Part shown: positions 1 to 6,422 of the stretch, piece after piece | Numbering within the stretch: the stretch's first letter is position 1 | Layout of the letters: each line of letters opens with the position of its first letter | Source: Chloroflexota bacterium | GTDB taxonomy: Bacteria > Chloroflexota > Anaerolineae > 4572-78 > J111 | Length of the DNA: 6,580 bases | Reading direction: 5' to 3' | NCBI GenBank assembly: GCA_003695455.1 | Contig: RFJF01000697.1 | Location: 1-6,580 of the forward strand | Notes under the pieces: model-generated | What the model saw: only the letters and a program-made list of their open reading frames with translations | The model's database searches: none | What the model was told of the DNA's origin: nothing | Position numbers and translations under genes: made by a program

Positions 1-809
1 GTGAAGGCGTTTTTATGGGGGCTTTGCACATCAAGCACGCCCAGCAGCTTGCCGCCGGCGGAAATCGGCACGCTTAATTCTGACCGGGTGGGGATGACAT
101 TGGGGAAAAAGTTAACGTACCGCGGCTCGGCGGCGGTGTCGTTAGCCAGCAGGCGCTGCCCGTTTTGGGCCACCCAACCGTTGATGCCCCGGCCCAGTTT
201 GATGCGGTGTTTTTTTGGGAAAATATCTACATACAAACCGGCACAGGCCTGCATCTCAATTTCCTGATTGGCGGCATCCAGGGTAAAAATGGACACGTGG
301 TGGTAGCCAAACTTTTGGTGCAGCAGTTGCACAGAACGGTTCAACACCGATTCCAGGTCCAGTTCGGCGGCAATTTGGCGGCCAATATCGTTGATGAGCA
401 GCAACTGGGCGGCGCGCTGTTCAAGCAGCACGGCAGTATTGTGTGTTTCAACGGCCCGTTGAATGGTCAGCAACAGCCGGTCCATATCATACGGTTTTTG
501 CATGTAGCTGTACGCACCCAGGTTGATGGCTTCGATGGCAGAATTTTGCGAGGCGTGGCCCGTGAGGATGATACACTCGGTAGGGGCGGCTTGCGCCTTG
601 ATGCGGGCCATCAACTCAATACCGGATATGTCGTCAAGTTGCAAATCAATCAGCGCCACTGCCGGCGCGGCCTGTTCAACCTGGGCCAGCGCTAACTGGC
701 CTGTACTCACCGGAATCGGGTCAAATCCTTTGGCGCGCAAAATATCGGTTAATGTTTTTCTGAGAAATTTGTCATCGTCAACGATGAGAATTTTTGGTTT
801 GAGAGTCAT
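1..809 (-). CDS. Receiver-GAF signalling protein, C-terminal part cut by window edge
   Basis: The first 269 residues are visible and the reading frame is still open at position 1, so the C-terminal end is missing. Residues 1-120 form a response-regulator receiver domain: the acidic pocket is D11-D13 (motif ILIVDDDK), the likely phospho-acceptor is D55 (ALIDLQL), the switch Thr is T83 (ILTGHAS), and K105 (MQKPYD) completes the active site. A helical linker (about 121-140) leads into a GAF domain (about 141-269), recognised by the pattern LDLESVLNRSVQLL, GRGINGWVAQNG, then SVPIS...GKLLGVLDVQS. The ATG at 809 is preceded by AAGG with a 6-base spacer. The gene starts 28 bases after the stop of the small receiver gene, so the two are probably co-transcribed. 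Proteins of this kind often continue into a histidine kinase or another output domain. What follows here cannot be seen, so the biochemical output is unknown. The domain calls are confident. Confidence 0.88.
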   Translation of the reverse strand, partial: MTLKPKILIVDDDKFLRKTLTDILRAKGFDPIPVSTGQLALAQVEQAAPAVALIDLQLDDISGIELMARIKAQAAPTECIILTGHASQNSAIEAINLGAYSYMQKPYDMDRLLLTIQRAVETHNTAVLLEQRAAQLLLINDIGRQIAAELDLESVLNRSVQLLHQKFGYHHVSIFTLDAANQEIEMQACAGLYVDIFPKKHRIKLGRGINGWVAQNGQRLLANDTAAEPRYVNFFPNVIPTRSELSVPISAGGKLLGVLDVQSPHKNAF

Positions 810-813
810 GGTA

Positions 814-819
814 CACCTT
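814..819 (-). promoter_or_regulatory. Ribosome binding site of the receiver-GAF gene
   Basis: On the minus strand AAGGTG lies 4 bases from the ATG at 809; its AAGG core is 6 bases away. It supports this start, which places ILIVDDD at the usual distance from the N-terminus of a receiver domain. Confidence 0.6.
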
Positions 820-837
820 TGAACGTCAGCATCGCCG

Positions 838-1200
838 TCAGATGAACTGTTCAAACAAAGACAACAGCGATTGCATGTTAAGCGGTTTTTCCAGAACGGC
901 CGTTACGCCGGCGGCGCGGGCCTGTTGCACCAAATCATCTTCAGAATGAGCCGTCATCAACACCAGCGGCAAATTGGGATGTGATTTTTTGACGGCGTGC
1001 AGCAGCTCAATTCCGCTAACATCCGGCATTCTAACATCAGACAGAACGCAGCCAAAAGAGTCTGCCTTGATTTTTTCCAGCGCCTCCCGGCCGTTGACGG
1101 CTATTTCTACCCGGTAGCCGGAAATCTGAAGAATATCGCGCAGGGTTTTTAACATCAGCGGGTTGTCGTCAACAATCAGAATTTTTTGGGGATTTGTCAT
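838..1200 (-). CDS. Stand-alone CheY-like receiver (single-domain response regulator)
   Basis: This is a 120-residue protein consisting only of a receiver domain. Visible active-site residues are D11-D12 (ILIVDDNP), phospho-acceptor D55 (VLSDVRMPDVSG), T83 (LMTAHSE) and K105 (LEKPLN), all at canonical spacing, so it should be phosphorylatable. There is no DNA-binding or enzymatic output domain after residue 120. It must therefore act by binding a partner or by relaying phosphate, like CheY or Spo0F. The frame is open 21 codons further upstream, but the ATG at 1200 is preferred: it has GGAG 8 bases upstream and puts the first beta strand at residue 7. The start overlaps the kinase stop as ATGA (1197-1200), a translational coupling arrangement, so the upstream histidine kinase is the obvious phosphodonor. 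The kinase-regulator pairing is inferred from gene order, not demonstrated. Confidence 0.93.
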   Translation of the reverse strand: MTNPQKILIVDDNPLMLKTLRDILQISGYRVEIAVNGREALEKIKADSFGCVLSDVRMPDVSGIELLHAVKKSHPNLPLVLMTAHSEDDLVQQARAAGVTAVLEKPLNMQSLLSLFEQFI

Positions 1201-2645
1201 GGCTGGTTCTCCACAGCAGGCAAGGAAATTGTAAACGTGGTTCCCTGATTTTCTACACTGCACACAGAAATTTCGCCGCCGTTGGCTTCAACCAGATTTT
1301 TGGTTACCACCAGTCCCAGGCCAATCCCCCGGGCTTTGGTGGTAAACAACGGTTCAAATATTTTTTTCATATTTTCGGCTGAAATGCCGCTGCCGGTATC
1401 GGCCACAGCTACCACCACCGACCCGTTGTTTGGCCGGGCCGATACCGTCACCTGCCCCGGGCCGGAAATGGCCTGATAGGCGTTGGTCAGCAGGTTGGTG
1501 AGTACTTGCTCCATCTGCTGCGCATCAACCAGTACGGCAGGCAGGTTTTCTGCAATTTGAGTTTGCACCGAGATATCTTCGGGCGGCGGCACGGCGGCCA
1601 GCGTTGTCTGCACCAAATCTTTGGCCGATGCCGGCCGCCGGTTGGCAATCCACTTGCGCGAGAAATTGAGCAGGTCCGAAACAATTTTTTCGGCTTTGTG
1701 CGTTTCTGAATTGATGATTTCCAGATACTCGGCCACGGTTTCATCAGCGGCGGCGGGCATCATTTTTAAAAAATAGACGGCGTTGGTGATAACCGCCAAC
1801 GGGTTGCGCAACTCGTGGCCCACACTGCCAGCAAGCTGGCCCAGGGTAGCCAGTTTCTCTTTGCGTACCAGTTCTTCCTGCGCAGCGCGCAATTCTTTGG
1901 TACGCCGGACCACCATGTCTGTCAATTGTTCAGAATAATTTTTCAGCGCCTCTTCGTCAGATTTGCGCTGTGTCACATCGGTGGCGGCAGACAGAACCAG
2001 CCGTTGGCCGCCGGCATCTTCTCCCAGCGGAATGGAGCTAAAATGCCACACCAGGGTTTCATCAAATTTGGTGCAAATAAAATACTCGCCTTCGTCAATG
2101 CGGGAATCCAGCCCGTACAGCCGGTCAATATCGGCCCGCACCAGGTTGGCGCGTTGGCCGTACGCCTTTTCAGTCCAGTCGGCAATGGTGGGGATTTCCT
2201 GGGGGGTGTAGCCGGTCAGTTCTGTCCAGACCCGGTTAATCTGCACAACGCGGCCATCTTCGGCGTGAATCATAATGGGGAACGGGGCGTCCATAACTGC
2301 CCGCCGGAAACGCTCTTCACTGCGTTTGAGCTGCAATTCGGCCTGCCGGTGCCCGGTCACAGCCCGGCCGGAAGCACGGGTAAATTTCCAGGCCAAAAAT
2401 CCGGCCACAATCCAACCCGCAACCGCCAGCAGAACAAGCAGCACCAGCAACAACAAATTGTCTGTGCCGGCCCGCACAATTTCTGCATTATCACGGCCGG
2501 TGGCGGCGCCAGCGCCGAAATCTATCCAAAATGGCAGCAACAGCGGGATAAAGGTTGCCCCAAACCGGGTGGTATTGCTAAAAATTTTCCGGCGGCAAAA
2601 GCGGCCGGTTCCGGCCCGGCCGCCGCCGCACTCAACTGCTGTCAT
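1197..2645 (-). CDS. Membrane-anchored PAS-domain sensor histidine kinase
   Basis: A 482-residue HisKA-type sensor kinase. A basic N-terminus is followed by two hydrophobic segments (about 28-46, FIPLLLPFW, and 63-87, LLLLVLLVLLAVAGW) with only about 16 residues between them, so there is almost no extracellular sensor. A PAS/PAC domain covers about 108-230 (RSEERFRRAVMDAPFP through AATDVTQRK) and is the likely cytoplasmic sensor. A coiled coil (about 231-265) leads to the dimerisation helix with H-box His277 (GHELRNPL). The ATPase domain shows the N-box Asn388 (NLLTNAYQA), G1 box DTGSG 416-420, F-box IFEPLFTTK 429-437 and G2 box GIGLGL 440-445, so the enzyme appears intact. Its partners are probably the two receivers encoded directly downstream. 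The ATG at 2645 is the only ATG upstream of the membrane segments in this frame, because an in-frame TAA closes the frame at about 2717. It has only a weak ribosome site, so a non-ATG start cannot be excluded. The signal sensed is unknown. Confidence 0.92.
   Translation of the reverse strand: MTAVECGGGRAGTGRFCRRKIFSNTTRFGATFIPLLLPFWIDFGAGAATGRDNAEIVRAGTDNLLLLVLLVLLAVAGWIVAGFLAWKFTRASGRAVTGHRQAELQLKRSEERFRRAVMDAPFPIMIHAEDGRVVQINRVWTELTGYTPQEIPTIADWTEKAYGQRANLVRADIDRLYGLDSRIDEGEYFICTKFDETLVWHFSSIPLGEDAGGQRLVLSAATDVTQRKSDEEALKNYSEQLTDMVVRRTKELRAAQEELVRKEKLATLGQLAGSVGHELRNPLAVITNAVYFLKMMPAAADETVAEYLEIINSETHKAEKIVSDLLNFSRKWIANRRPASAKDLVQTTLAAVPPPEDISVQTQIAENLPAVLVDAQQMEQVLTNLLTNAYQAISGPGQVTVSARPNNGSVVVAVADTGSGISAENMKKIFEPLFTTKARGIGLGLVVTKNLVEANGGEISVCSVENQGTTFTISLPAVENQP
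1209..1212 (-). promoter_or_regulatory. Ribosome binding site inside the kinase gene end
   Basis: GGAG on the minus strand sits 8 bases before the ATG at 1200, within the last codons of the kinase gene. It decides the start of the small receiver and, with the ATGA overlap, suggests coupled translation at a fixed ratio to the kinase. Confidence 0.6.
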
Positions 2646-2713
2646 CGGCCAATATCCGTGGGTGTTGGAGTTTTGTATATGCTCAATCCCGGACGGTTTG
2701 CGCTCGCTGTTCC

Positions 2714-2722
2714 ATTATACCA
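2714..2722 (-). promoter_or_regulatory. Extended -10 promoter of the leftward signalling operon
   Basis: The minus strand reads TGGTATAAT, a perfect TATAAT -10 hexamer with the TGn extension. No good -35 is seen at 16-18 bases, which is normal for extended -10 promoters. Transcription would start near 2707, leaving a leader of roughly 60 bases before the kinase ATG at 2645. The call rests on consensus matching only. Confidence 0.55.
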
Positions 2723-2790
2723 TAAATCTATAGGCAAAATTTTCATACCGCGTACCTTATATTGTCGTCAGGTTAGGGCAGACACTTTAG

Positions 2791-2825
2791 GCCAGGTCTG
2801 ATAAAATCCGGCGAATCAGCTTGGC
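2791..2825. repeat. Imperfect dyad upstream of the transporter promoter, possible operator
   Basis: The left arm GCCAGGTCTGAT (2791-2802) and right arm ATCAGCTTGGC (2815-2825) pair as GCCA/TGGC and CTGAT/ATCAG with a small asymmetric bulge and a 12-base centre. It ends 4 bases before the -35 of the rightward promoter. Overlapping its end, TTGGCG occurs twice nine bases apart (2821-2826 and 2830-2835), the second copy being the -35 itself. This placement suits a regulator-binding site, but no bound protein can be named and an imperfect dyad of this size could arise by chance. Confidence 0.3.
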
Positions 2826-2829
2826 GCTG

Positions 2830-2858
2830 TTGGCGGCTGGATAATTCTCCATTATAAT
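2830..2858 (+). promoter_or_regulatory. Sigma70-like promoter of the transporter gene
   Basis: A -35 TTGGCG (2830-2835, four of six consensus bases) is followed after a 17-base spacer by a perfect -10 TATAAT (2853-2858). Transcription would start near 2865, giving a leader of about 24 bases that contains the GAGG ribosome site (2880-2883) of the gene at 2889. Confidence 0.6.
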
Positions 2859-2888
2859 CTGTCATTCCAATTAATATTTGAGGTTTTT

Positions 2889-4145
2889 ATGCGCACGCTC
2901 GAACAACAATCCAGAAAAATCACGTTGACCCTGCTGGCCGGCCAGAGTTTGTTTTCGGCGGCCATGATTATTGCCTTTACCATAGCCTCAATCATTGCGG
3001 TAGAGTTGGGCGGGAGCGCCGGCTGGACCGGCGTACCCTCAACGCTGGTGGTGGCCGGCGCGGCGCTGATGGCCTACCCCATTGGCAAGTTTATGGATTC
3101 GGTGGGGCGGCGCAAAGGGTTGTCTGTGGGGTATATTTTGGGCATCGCCGGCTCGCTGGTGGCCGGGCAGGCCGTCATTTTGCAATCGCTGCCGCTGTTT
3201 TTGGCGGGGGTGTTTTTGCTGGGTATGACCAAAGGTGTGCTGGACCAGGGTCGCTACGCCGCCGCCGAAGCCAGCCCGGAACACAAACGGGCGCAGGCCA
3301 TCAGTTGGGTGGTGCTGGGCGGCACTGCCGGCTCAATTTTGGGGCCGTCGCTTATTCAGAGTACCAGCCAGATGGCAGTCCGAATGAACCTGCCGGAACT
3401 GAGCGGCCCGTGGTTTGCCGCCGCCCTTATTTTTGGGGTAATTCTGGTGTTTATCAATTTACTGCTGCGGCCGGACCCCAAAGAATTGGCCCGGCAACTG
3501 GCGCAAGATAAAACCCCAACCGAGCACGAGCACGTCTCACCCGCCACCAACCGTCCCTACCGGCAAATTCTGGCCGATCCCCGCGCCAAAATTGCCACCG
3601 TGGCGCTGGTTTGCGGCCAACTGGCGATGGTGGTGGTAATGACCATGACCCCGGTACACATGCACCAGCACAATCACGGTTTGGGGGCCATCTCTCTGGT
3701 CATTATGGGCCACACGCTGGGCATGTTTGGGTTGTCGTTTGTGACCGGCTGGCTGGTAGACCGCTTTGGGCGCAACGCGTTGATTGCAGCCGGCAGCATC
3801 ATTTTGGTGCTGGCCTGCCTGACCGCGCCGCTGAACGCCAGTGTGGTCTGGCTGGCTGTGTGCCTGTTTTTACTGGGGCTGGGCTGGAACTTCTGCTTTG
3901 TGGCCGGCAGTGCCCTGCTCTCTGACGGCCTGCACGTCGAGGAACGCGGCCGGGTGCAGGGACTGACCGATACAATGATCAATGTGATTTCCGGGGTTGG
4001 CAGTATTGGCGGCGGGCTGATTTTTGCCGCCACCGGCTACCTGGTCATTAGCTGGCTGAGTATTCTTGTAAGCGTGACTCCGTTGGCGGTGGTACTGTTG
4101 CTGCAAAATCGGCCGCAACCCGTTGCTATTGAACCCGTCCGGTAA
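2889..4145 (+). CDS. Major facilitator superfamily transporter, substrate unknown
   Basis: A 418-residue membrane protein with the size and hydrophobic pattern of a 12-helix major facilitator (MFS) carrier. The signature loop between helices 2 and 3 is present as GKFMDSVGRRKG (66-77), and the C-terminal half repeats it as GWLVDRFGRNA (287-297), which supports the two-fold domain layout. The hydrophilic central loop lies at about 195-232 (LLLRPDPKELARQL through ILADPRAK). Two His clusters stand out: HEH at 213-215 in that loop, and four His at 257, 259, 261 and 263 in the short loop before GLGAISLVIMGHTLGMF. GAGG five bases before the ATG supports the start. It is the only gene of its transcription unit in view and is divergent from the sensor kinase operon, so it could be a regulatory target or simply a neighbour. 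The transported compound and its direction (uptake or efflux) cannot be told from sequence. Confidence 0.9.
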   Translation: MRTLEQQSRKITLTLLAGQSLFSAAMIIAFTIASIIAVELGGSAGWTGVPSTLVVAGAALMAYPIGKFMDSVGRRKGLSVGYILGIAGSLVAGQAVILQSLPLFLAGVFLLGMTKGVLDQGRYAAAEASPEHKRAQAISWVVLGGTAGSILGPSLIQSTSQMAVRMNLPELSGPWFAAALIFGVILVFINLLLRPDPKELARQLAQDKTPTEHEHVSPATNRPYRQILADPRAKIATVALVCGQLAMVVVMTMTPVHMHQHNHGLGAISLVIMGHTLGMFGLSFVTGWLVDRFGRNALIAAGSIILVLACLTAPLNASVVWLAVCLFLLGLGWNFCFVAGSALLSDGLHVEERGRVQGLTDTMINVISGVGSIGGGLIFAATGYLVISWLSILVSVTPLAVVLLLQNRPQPVAIEPVR

Positions 4146-4161
4146 CCGGCCCCCCACCGGT
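4145..4161 (+). terminator. Small GC hairpin after the transporter gene, weak terminator candidate
   Basis: ACCGG (4145-4149) pairs with CCGGT (4157-4161) around a C-rich 7-base loop, directly at the stop codon. A second possible stem, AAACAG (4163-4168) with CTGTTT (4182-4187), follows. Neither is followed by a proper T tract, so factor-independent termination is doubtful. Confidence 0.25.
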
Positions 4162-4185
4162 AAAACAGACGTGACTTTCTGCTGT

Positions 4186-4214
4186 TTGCAATAAAATTAG
4201 TTTTATGTTATCGT
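4186..4214 (+). promoter_or_regulatory. Candidate promoter enclosing an AT palindrome
   Basis: TTGCAA (4186-4191) and TATCGT (4209-4214) each match four of six consensus bases with a 17-base spacer, and TG at 4206-4207 gives an extended -10. The spacer is largely filled by the perfect inverted repeat ATAAAA-TTAG-TTTTAT (4191-4206), which could be an operator or a weak stem. If active, the transcript would start near 4221 and give the binding-protein gene a leader close to 490 bases. I found no better promoter nearer to 4709, which is the main argument for this one; the motif match itself is modest. Confidence 0.3.
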
Positions 4215-4463
4215 ATCTGCACGCTAATGTTCCCCCAAATAACACTTGATGGATCGTAACAATGAAAGTTACTTACCAATCCAACCCACGGCACTCGGCC
4301 TGATTGTTGGATGTTTCTATTTGTCTCTTTTTAACCCAACTCAGCAGAAAGGAGCGAGAACGATTGGCATATTAATCCTGTCCGGCCTTCCAGTCATTTT
4401 GCACCGTTTTGCAGCCACACCTATCTAAAGAACACAGAACAAAACCATCGTATTAAAAGAGTA

Positions 4464-4487
4464 TTGGGCGGAAATCGCTCCGCCAAA
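4464..4487 (+). other. GC-rich hairpin in the leader region
   Basis: GGCGGA (4467-4472) and TCCGCC (4479-4484) form a perfect 6-bp stem with loop AATCGC. Flanking TT/AA pairs extend it to eight pairs of nine positions with one mismatch. No T tract follows directly; the first T run is at about 4504-4509. It may be a weak terminator, an RNA stability element, or the entry to the C-rich stretch that follows. Confidence 0.35.
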
Positions 4488-4680
4488 ACTAACCCCTAAA
4501 CCATTTTTTCCGCTAACATTTTTAAACTTTTTTTCCAAGTCCAATAGCGCGCACCTGCCACCCACTACTCACGCTTTCTTTCGTATTCGGCCCGTTTAAA
4601 AACACCGATTACATTGCCAAATTCCCCTAACATCTCAGCGCCACAATTCTACAAATTTCTGTCATTTTCTAAAGAGTTAT
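4485..4680 (+). other. C-rich, G-poor leader stretch, possible Rho-loading (rut-like) region
   Basis: By hand count, positions 4501-4680 contain about 54 C and 18 G on the plus strand, a three-to-one excess with little potential for secondary structure and several T runs. Such C-over-G bias over more than 80 bases is the known hallmark of Rho utilisation sites. Here it lies upstream of the binding-protein gene and downstream of the transporter gene, so it could stop read-through from the transporter or attenuate the binding-protein transcript. Rho use is an inference from composition alone. Confidence 0.3.
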
Positions 4681-4696
4681 TTAAATTTCAACCAAA

Positions 4697-4702
4697 AAGG
4701 AG
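4697..4702 (+). promoter_or_regulatory. Strong ribosome binding site of the substrate-binding protein gene
   Basis: AAGGAG six bases before the ATG at 4709 is a near-perfect Shine-Dalgarno match. It fixes the start at 4709 over a second in-frame ATG at 4739, which has no comparable site, and fits high-level translation of a binding protein. Confidence 0.75.
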
Positions 4703-4708
4703 AGAAAA

Positions 4709-6412
4709 ATGAAGAGACCACAAATCTCAAAGAAGCAGATGGCACGCGTTCACCCCTACATTCCCGAGGCGTACGACCTGTACCAACAGGGCCGGATTTC
4801 GCGGCGGGATTTTCTGCGGATGGCAACCCTGTTGGGGTTGTCGGCGGGGGCAGCCACCCTTGCGGCCTGCAGCCCGGCAGCGCCAGCCGGTGCCCCGGCC
4901 GGCGGCGGTGAAGCCGCAGCCCCGGCCAGCTCGTCCGGCGGTATTCAGCGCGGCGGCACTCTGACAAAATCCATGCAGTTGCAATTGCTGGACCACCCGG
5001 CCCGGTTGTCATGGGTAGAGGGAGCCAACGTTGTCCGGCAGATTGGCGAATACCTGACCGAAACCGGCTCTGACAACATCACCCGGCCTTACCTGCTGGA
5101 CCGGTGGGAAGCCAGCGACGATGTAAAAACCTGGGACCTGTACCTGAAACAGGGTATCAAGTTTAACAATGGTGATGACCTGACCGCCGATGATGTGATG
5201 TTTACCTTTGGCGAATGGCTCAATGAAGATATTGGGTCATCCATGCTGGGCCTGCTCTCCTACCTGGGCGGCATTCAGAATGTGGAAAAAGTTGACGATT
5301 ACCACATTCGGTTGAATCTTGACTCTCCCAATATTGGTGTGCCGGAGCACCTGTTCCACTACCCGGCCATTATTTTACCCCGCAACTTTGAAGGCGACAT
5401 CGTGAAGCAACCCGTGGGTACCGGCGCCTTTTTGCTGGAAGAGTACGCCGAAGGTGAACGGGCCGTCTTCAAGCGGCGCACAGATTACTGGCGCAAGGGC
5501 GCCGACGGCGACCCCCTGCCCTACCTGGACAAAATTGTCTACGTTTCTACCGACAAAGATGCCGGCGTGGCCGCCCTGCAATCCGGACAAGTTGATTCAC
5601 TGTACGATCCGCGCCCCAGCGATTGGCAGGCGCTCAAAGATGTGCCCGGGCTGGCTGTGTACCCGGCCAGTACCGCGCAGGCACTTATTTTGCGGATGCG
5701 GGTAGACCTGGAACCGTGGGATGATAACCGGGTACGAACCGCGCTGAAAATGGCGCAGGACCGGGCCAAAAACCTGCAACTGGCCTACTTTAACGAAGGC
5801 GACCTTTCAATTGATGCCCACGTGGCCCCGGTTCACCCGGCCTACGCCGAAAAACCCATCCCCGAATACGACCCCGACGGCGCCAAAAAACTGCTGGAAG
5901 AATACGCCGCAGAAAAAGGCATCGAACTGCCGCTGAAAGTAACCCTGGCTACCAAAAATGACCAAAACGAACCGGAACTGGCGCAGGCCCTCAAACAAAC
6001 CGCCGAGGCCGCCGGATTTGACATCACCCTGGACATCACCGAACCGGGCGGCTACTGGGACCGCTGGACCGAGGTAGATTTGGGCATTACCAGTTGGACT
6101 CACCGCCCGCTGGACACCATGGTGCTACCGCTGGCCTATACCAAAGAAGCCATTGGCAACTGGAACGAAACCCGCTGGACCGATGACGAGTTTGAAAAAT
6201 TGTTGCGGCAAGCCGAAGGCACGCTGGATGTAGAAGCCCGGCGCGGGATTATGAGCCAGATTGAAGACATTATGCAGGATCGCGGCCCCATTGGAAACAG
6301 CTTCTGGAAAAAAGTGTGGAACATCACCCACCAGAAATTCCAGAATGTGCAGGGGCACCCCACTGCGTATGACCTGCTCTACGAAGTCTGGATTGACGAA
6401 AGTAAAGCCTAG
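4709..6412 (+). CDS. ABC transporter substrate-binding lipoprotein, family 5 (peptide/oligopeptide type)
   Basis: A 567-residue extracytoplasmic solute-binding protein of family 5 (DppA/OppA-like), within the family's usual 500-600 residues. It has a 30-residue hydrophilic N-region, a twin-arginine motif SRRDFLRMA (31-39), a hydrophobic core, and a lipobox LAAC with C54 as the predicted lipidated residue. An Ala/Gly/Pro/Ser linker (55-79) precedes the mature domain, which starts near RGGTL (81-85). Family landmarks include LYLKQGIKFNNGDDLTADDV (145-163, early lobe), GTGAFLLEEY (237-246), DPDGAKKLLEEY (388-399), and a C-terminal WIDE ending. It would sit on the outer face of the cytoplasmic membrane and hand a ligand to a permease. 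Peptides are the classic ligand, but members also bind sugars, nickel or other solutes, and the ligand cannot be told here. No permease or ATPase gene lies in the window; such genes may follow to the right. Confidence 0.92.
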   Translation: MKRPQISKKQMARVHPYIPEAYDLYQQGRISRRDFLRMATLLGLSAGAATLAACSPAAPAGAPAGGGEAAAPASSSGGIQRGGTLTKSMQLQLLDHPARLSWVEGANVVRQIGEYLTETGSDNITRPYLLDRWEASDDVKTWDLYLKQGIKFNNGDDLTADDVMFTFGEWLNEDIGSSMLGLLSYLGGIQNVEKVDDYHIRLNLDSPNIGVPEHLFHYPAIILPRNFEGDIVKQPVGTGAFLLEEYAEGERAVFKRRTDYWRKGADGDPLPYLDKIVYVSTDKDAGVAALQSGQVDSLYDPRPSDWQALKDVPGLAVYPASTAQALILRMRVDLEPWDDNRVRTALKMAQDRAKNLQLAYFNEGDLSIDAHVAPVHPAYAEKPIPEYDPDGAKKLLEEYAAEKGIELPLKVTLATKNDQNEPELAQALKQTAEAAGFDITLDITEPGGYWDRWTEVDLGITSWTHRPLDTMVLPLAYTKEAIGNWNETRWTDDEFEKLLRQAEGTLDVEARRGIMSQIEDIMQDRGPIGNSFWKKVWNITHQKFQNVQGHPTAYDLLYEVWIDESKA

Positions 6413-6422
6413 GTTTGAAACC

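Larger units (their letters stand above)
4146..4708. other. 563-base intergenic region without a convincing gene
   Basis: The region is visibly richer in A/T than its flanks. The only open frame of note runs from TTG 4246 (or ATG 4249) to TAA 4428, about 60 codons. It has no ribosome site and uses codons such as TTA, ATA and AAT that are rare in the neighbours, so I do not call it a gene. The region holds a candidate promoter around an AT palindrome (4186-4214), a GC hairpin (4464-4487), a C-rich and G-poor stretch (about 4485-4680), and the ribosome site of the next gene. I see no riboswitch fold I can name, no tRNA, and no insertion-sequence ends. Confidence 0.6.

Noticed and set aside
165..695. 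Plus-strand open frame of 176 codons opposite the receiver-GAF gene
   Set aside because: The minus strand in the same place encodes clear receiver and GAF domains. The plus-strand product has no recognisable domain and is a shadow of a GC-rich gene.
1201..1263. Upstream extension of the small receiver to a start at 1263
   Set aside because: The extra 21 residues are encoded within the kinase C-terminus in another frame and look non-structural, while the ATG at 1200 has GGAG at a good distance and gives a canonical receiver N-terminus.
2701..2711. Ten-codon leader peptide starting at the ATG within the leftward -10 box region
   Set aside because: Its ATG overlaps the -10 hexamer and would lie upstream of the expected transcription start, so it would not be in the mRNA.
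1815..2801. Plus-strand open frame of 328 codons opposite the kinase gene
   Set aside because: It lies antisense to the PAS, H-box and membrane segments of the kinase, runs across the leftward promoter, and its product is low-complexity with no family match that I recognise.
4246..4428. Open frame of about 60 codons in the intergenic region, with two short hydrophobic stretches
   Set aside because: It has no ribosome site before TTG 4246 or ATG 4249, its codon choice is unlike the neighbouring genes, its hydrophobic stretches are only about 14 residues each, and I recognise no family. Conservation of the frame in relatives would reverse this.
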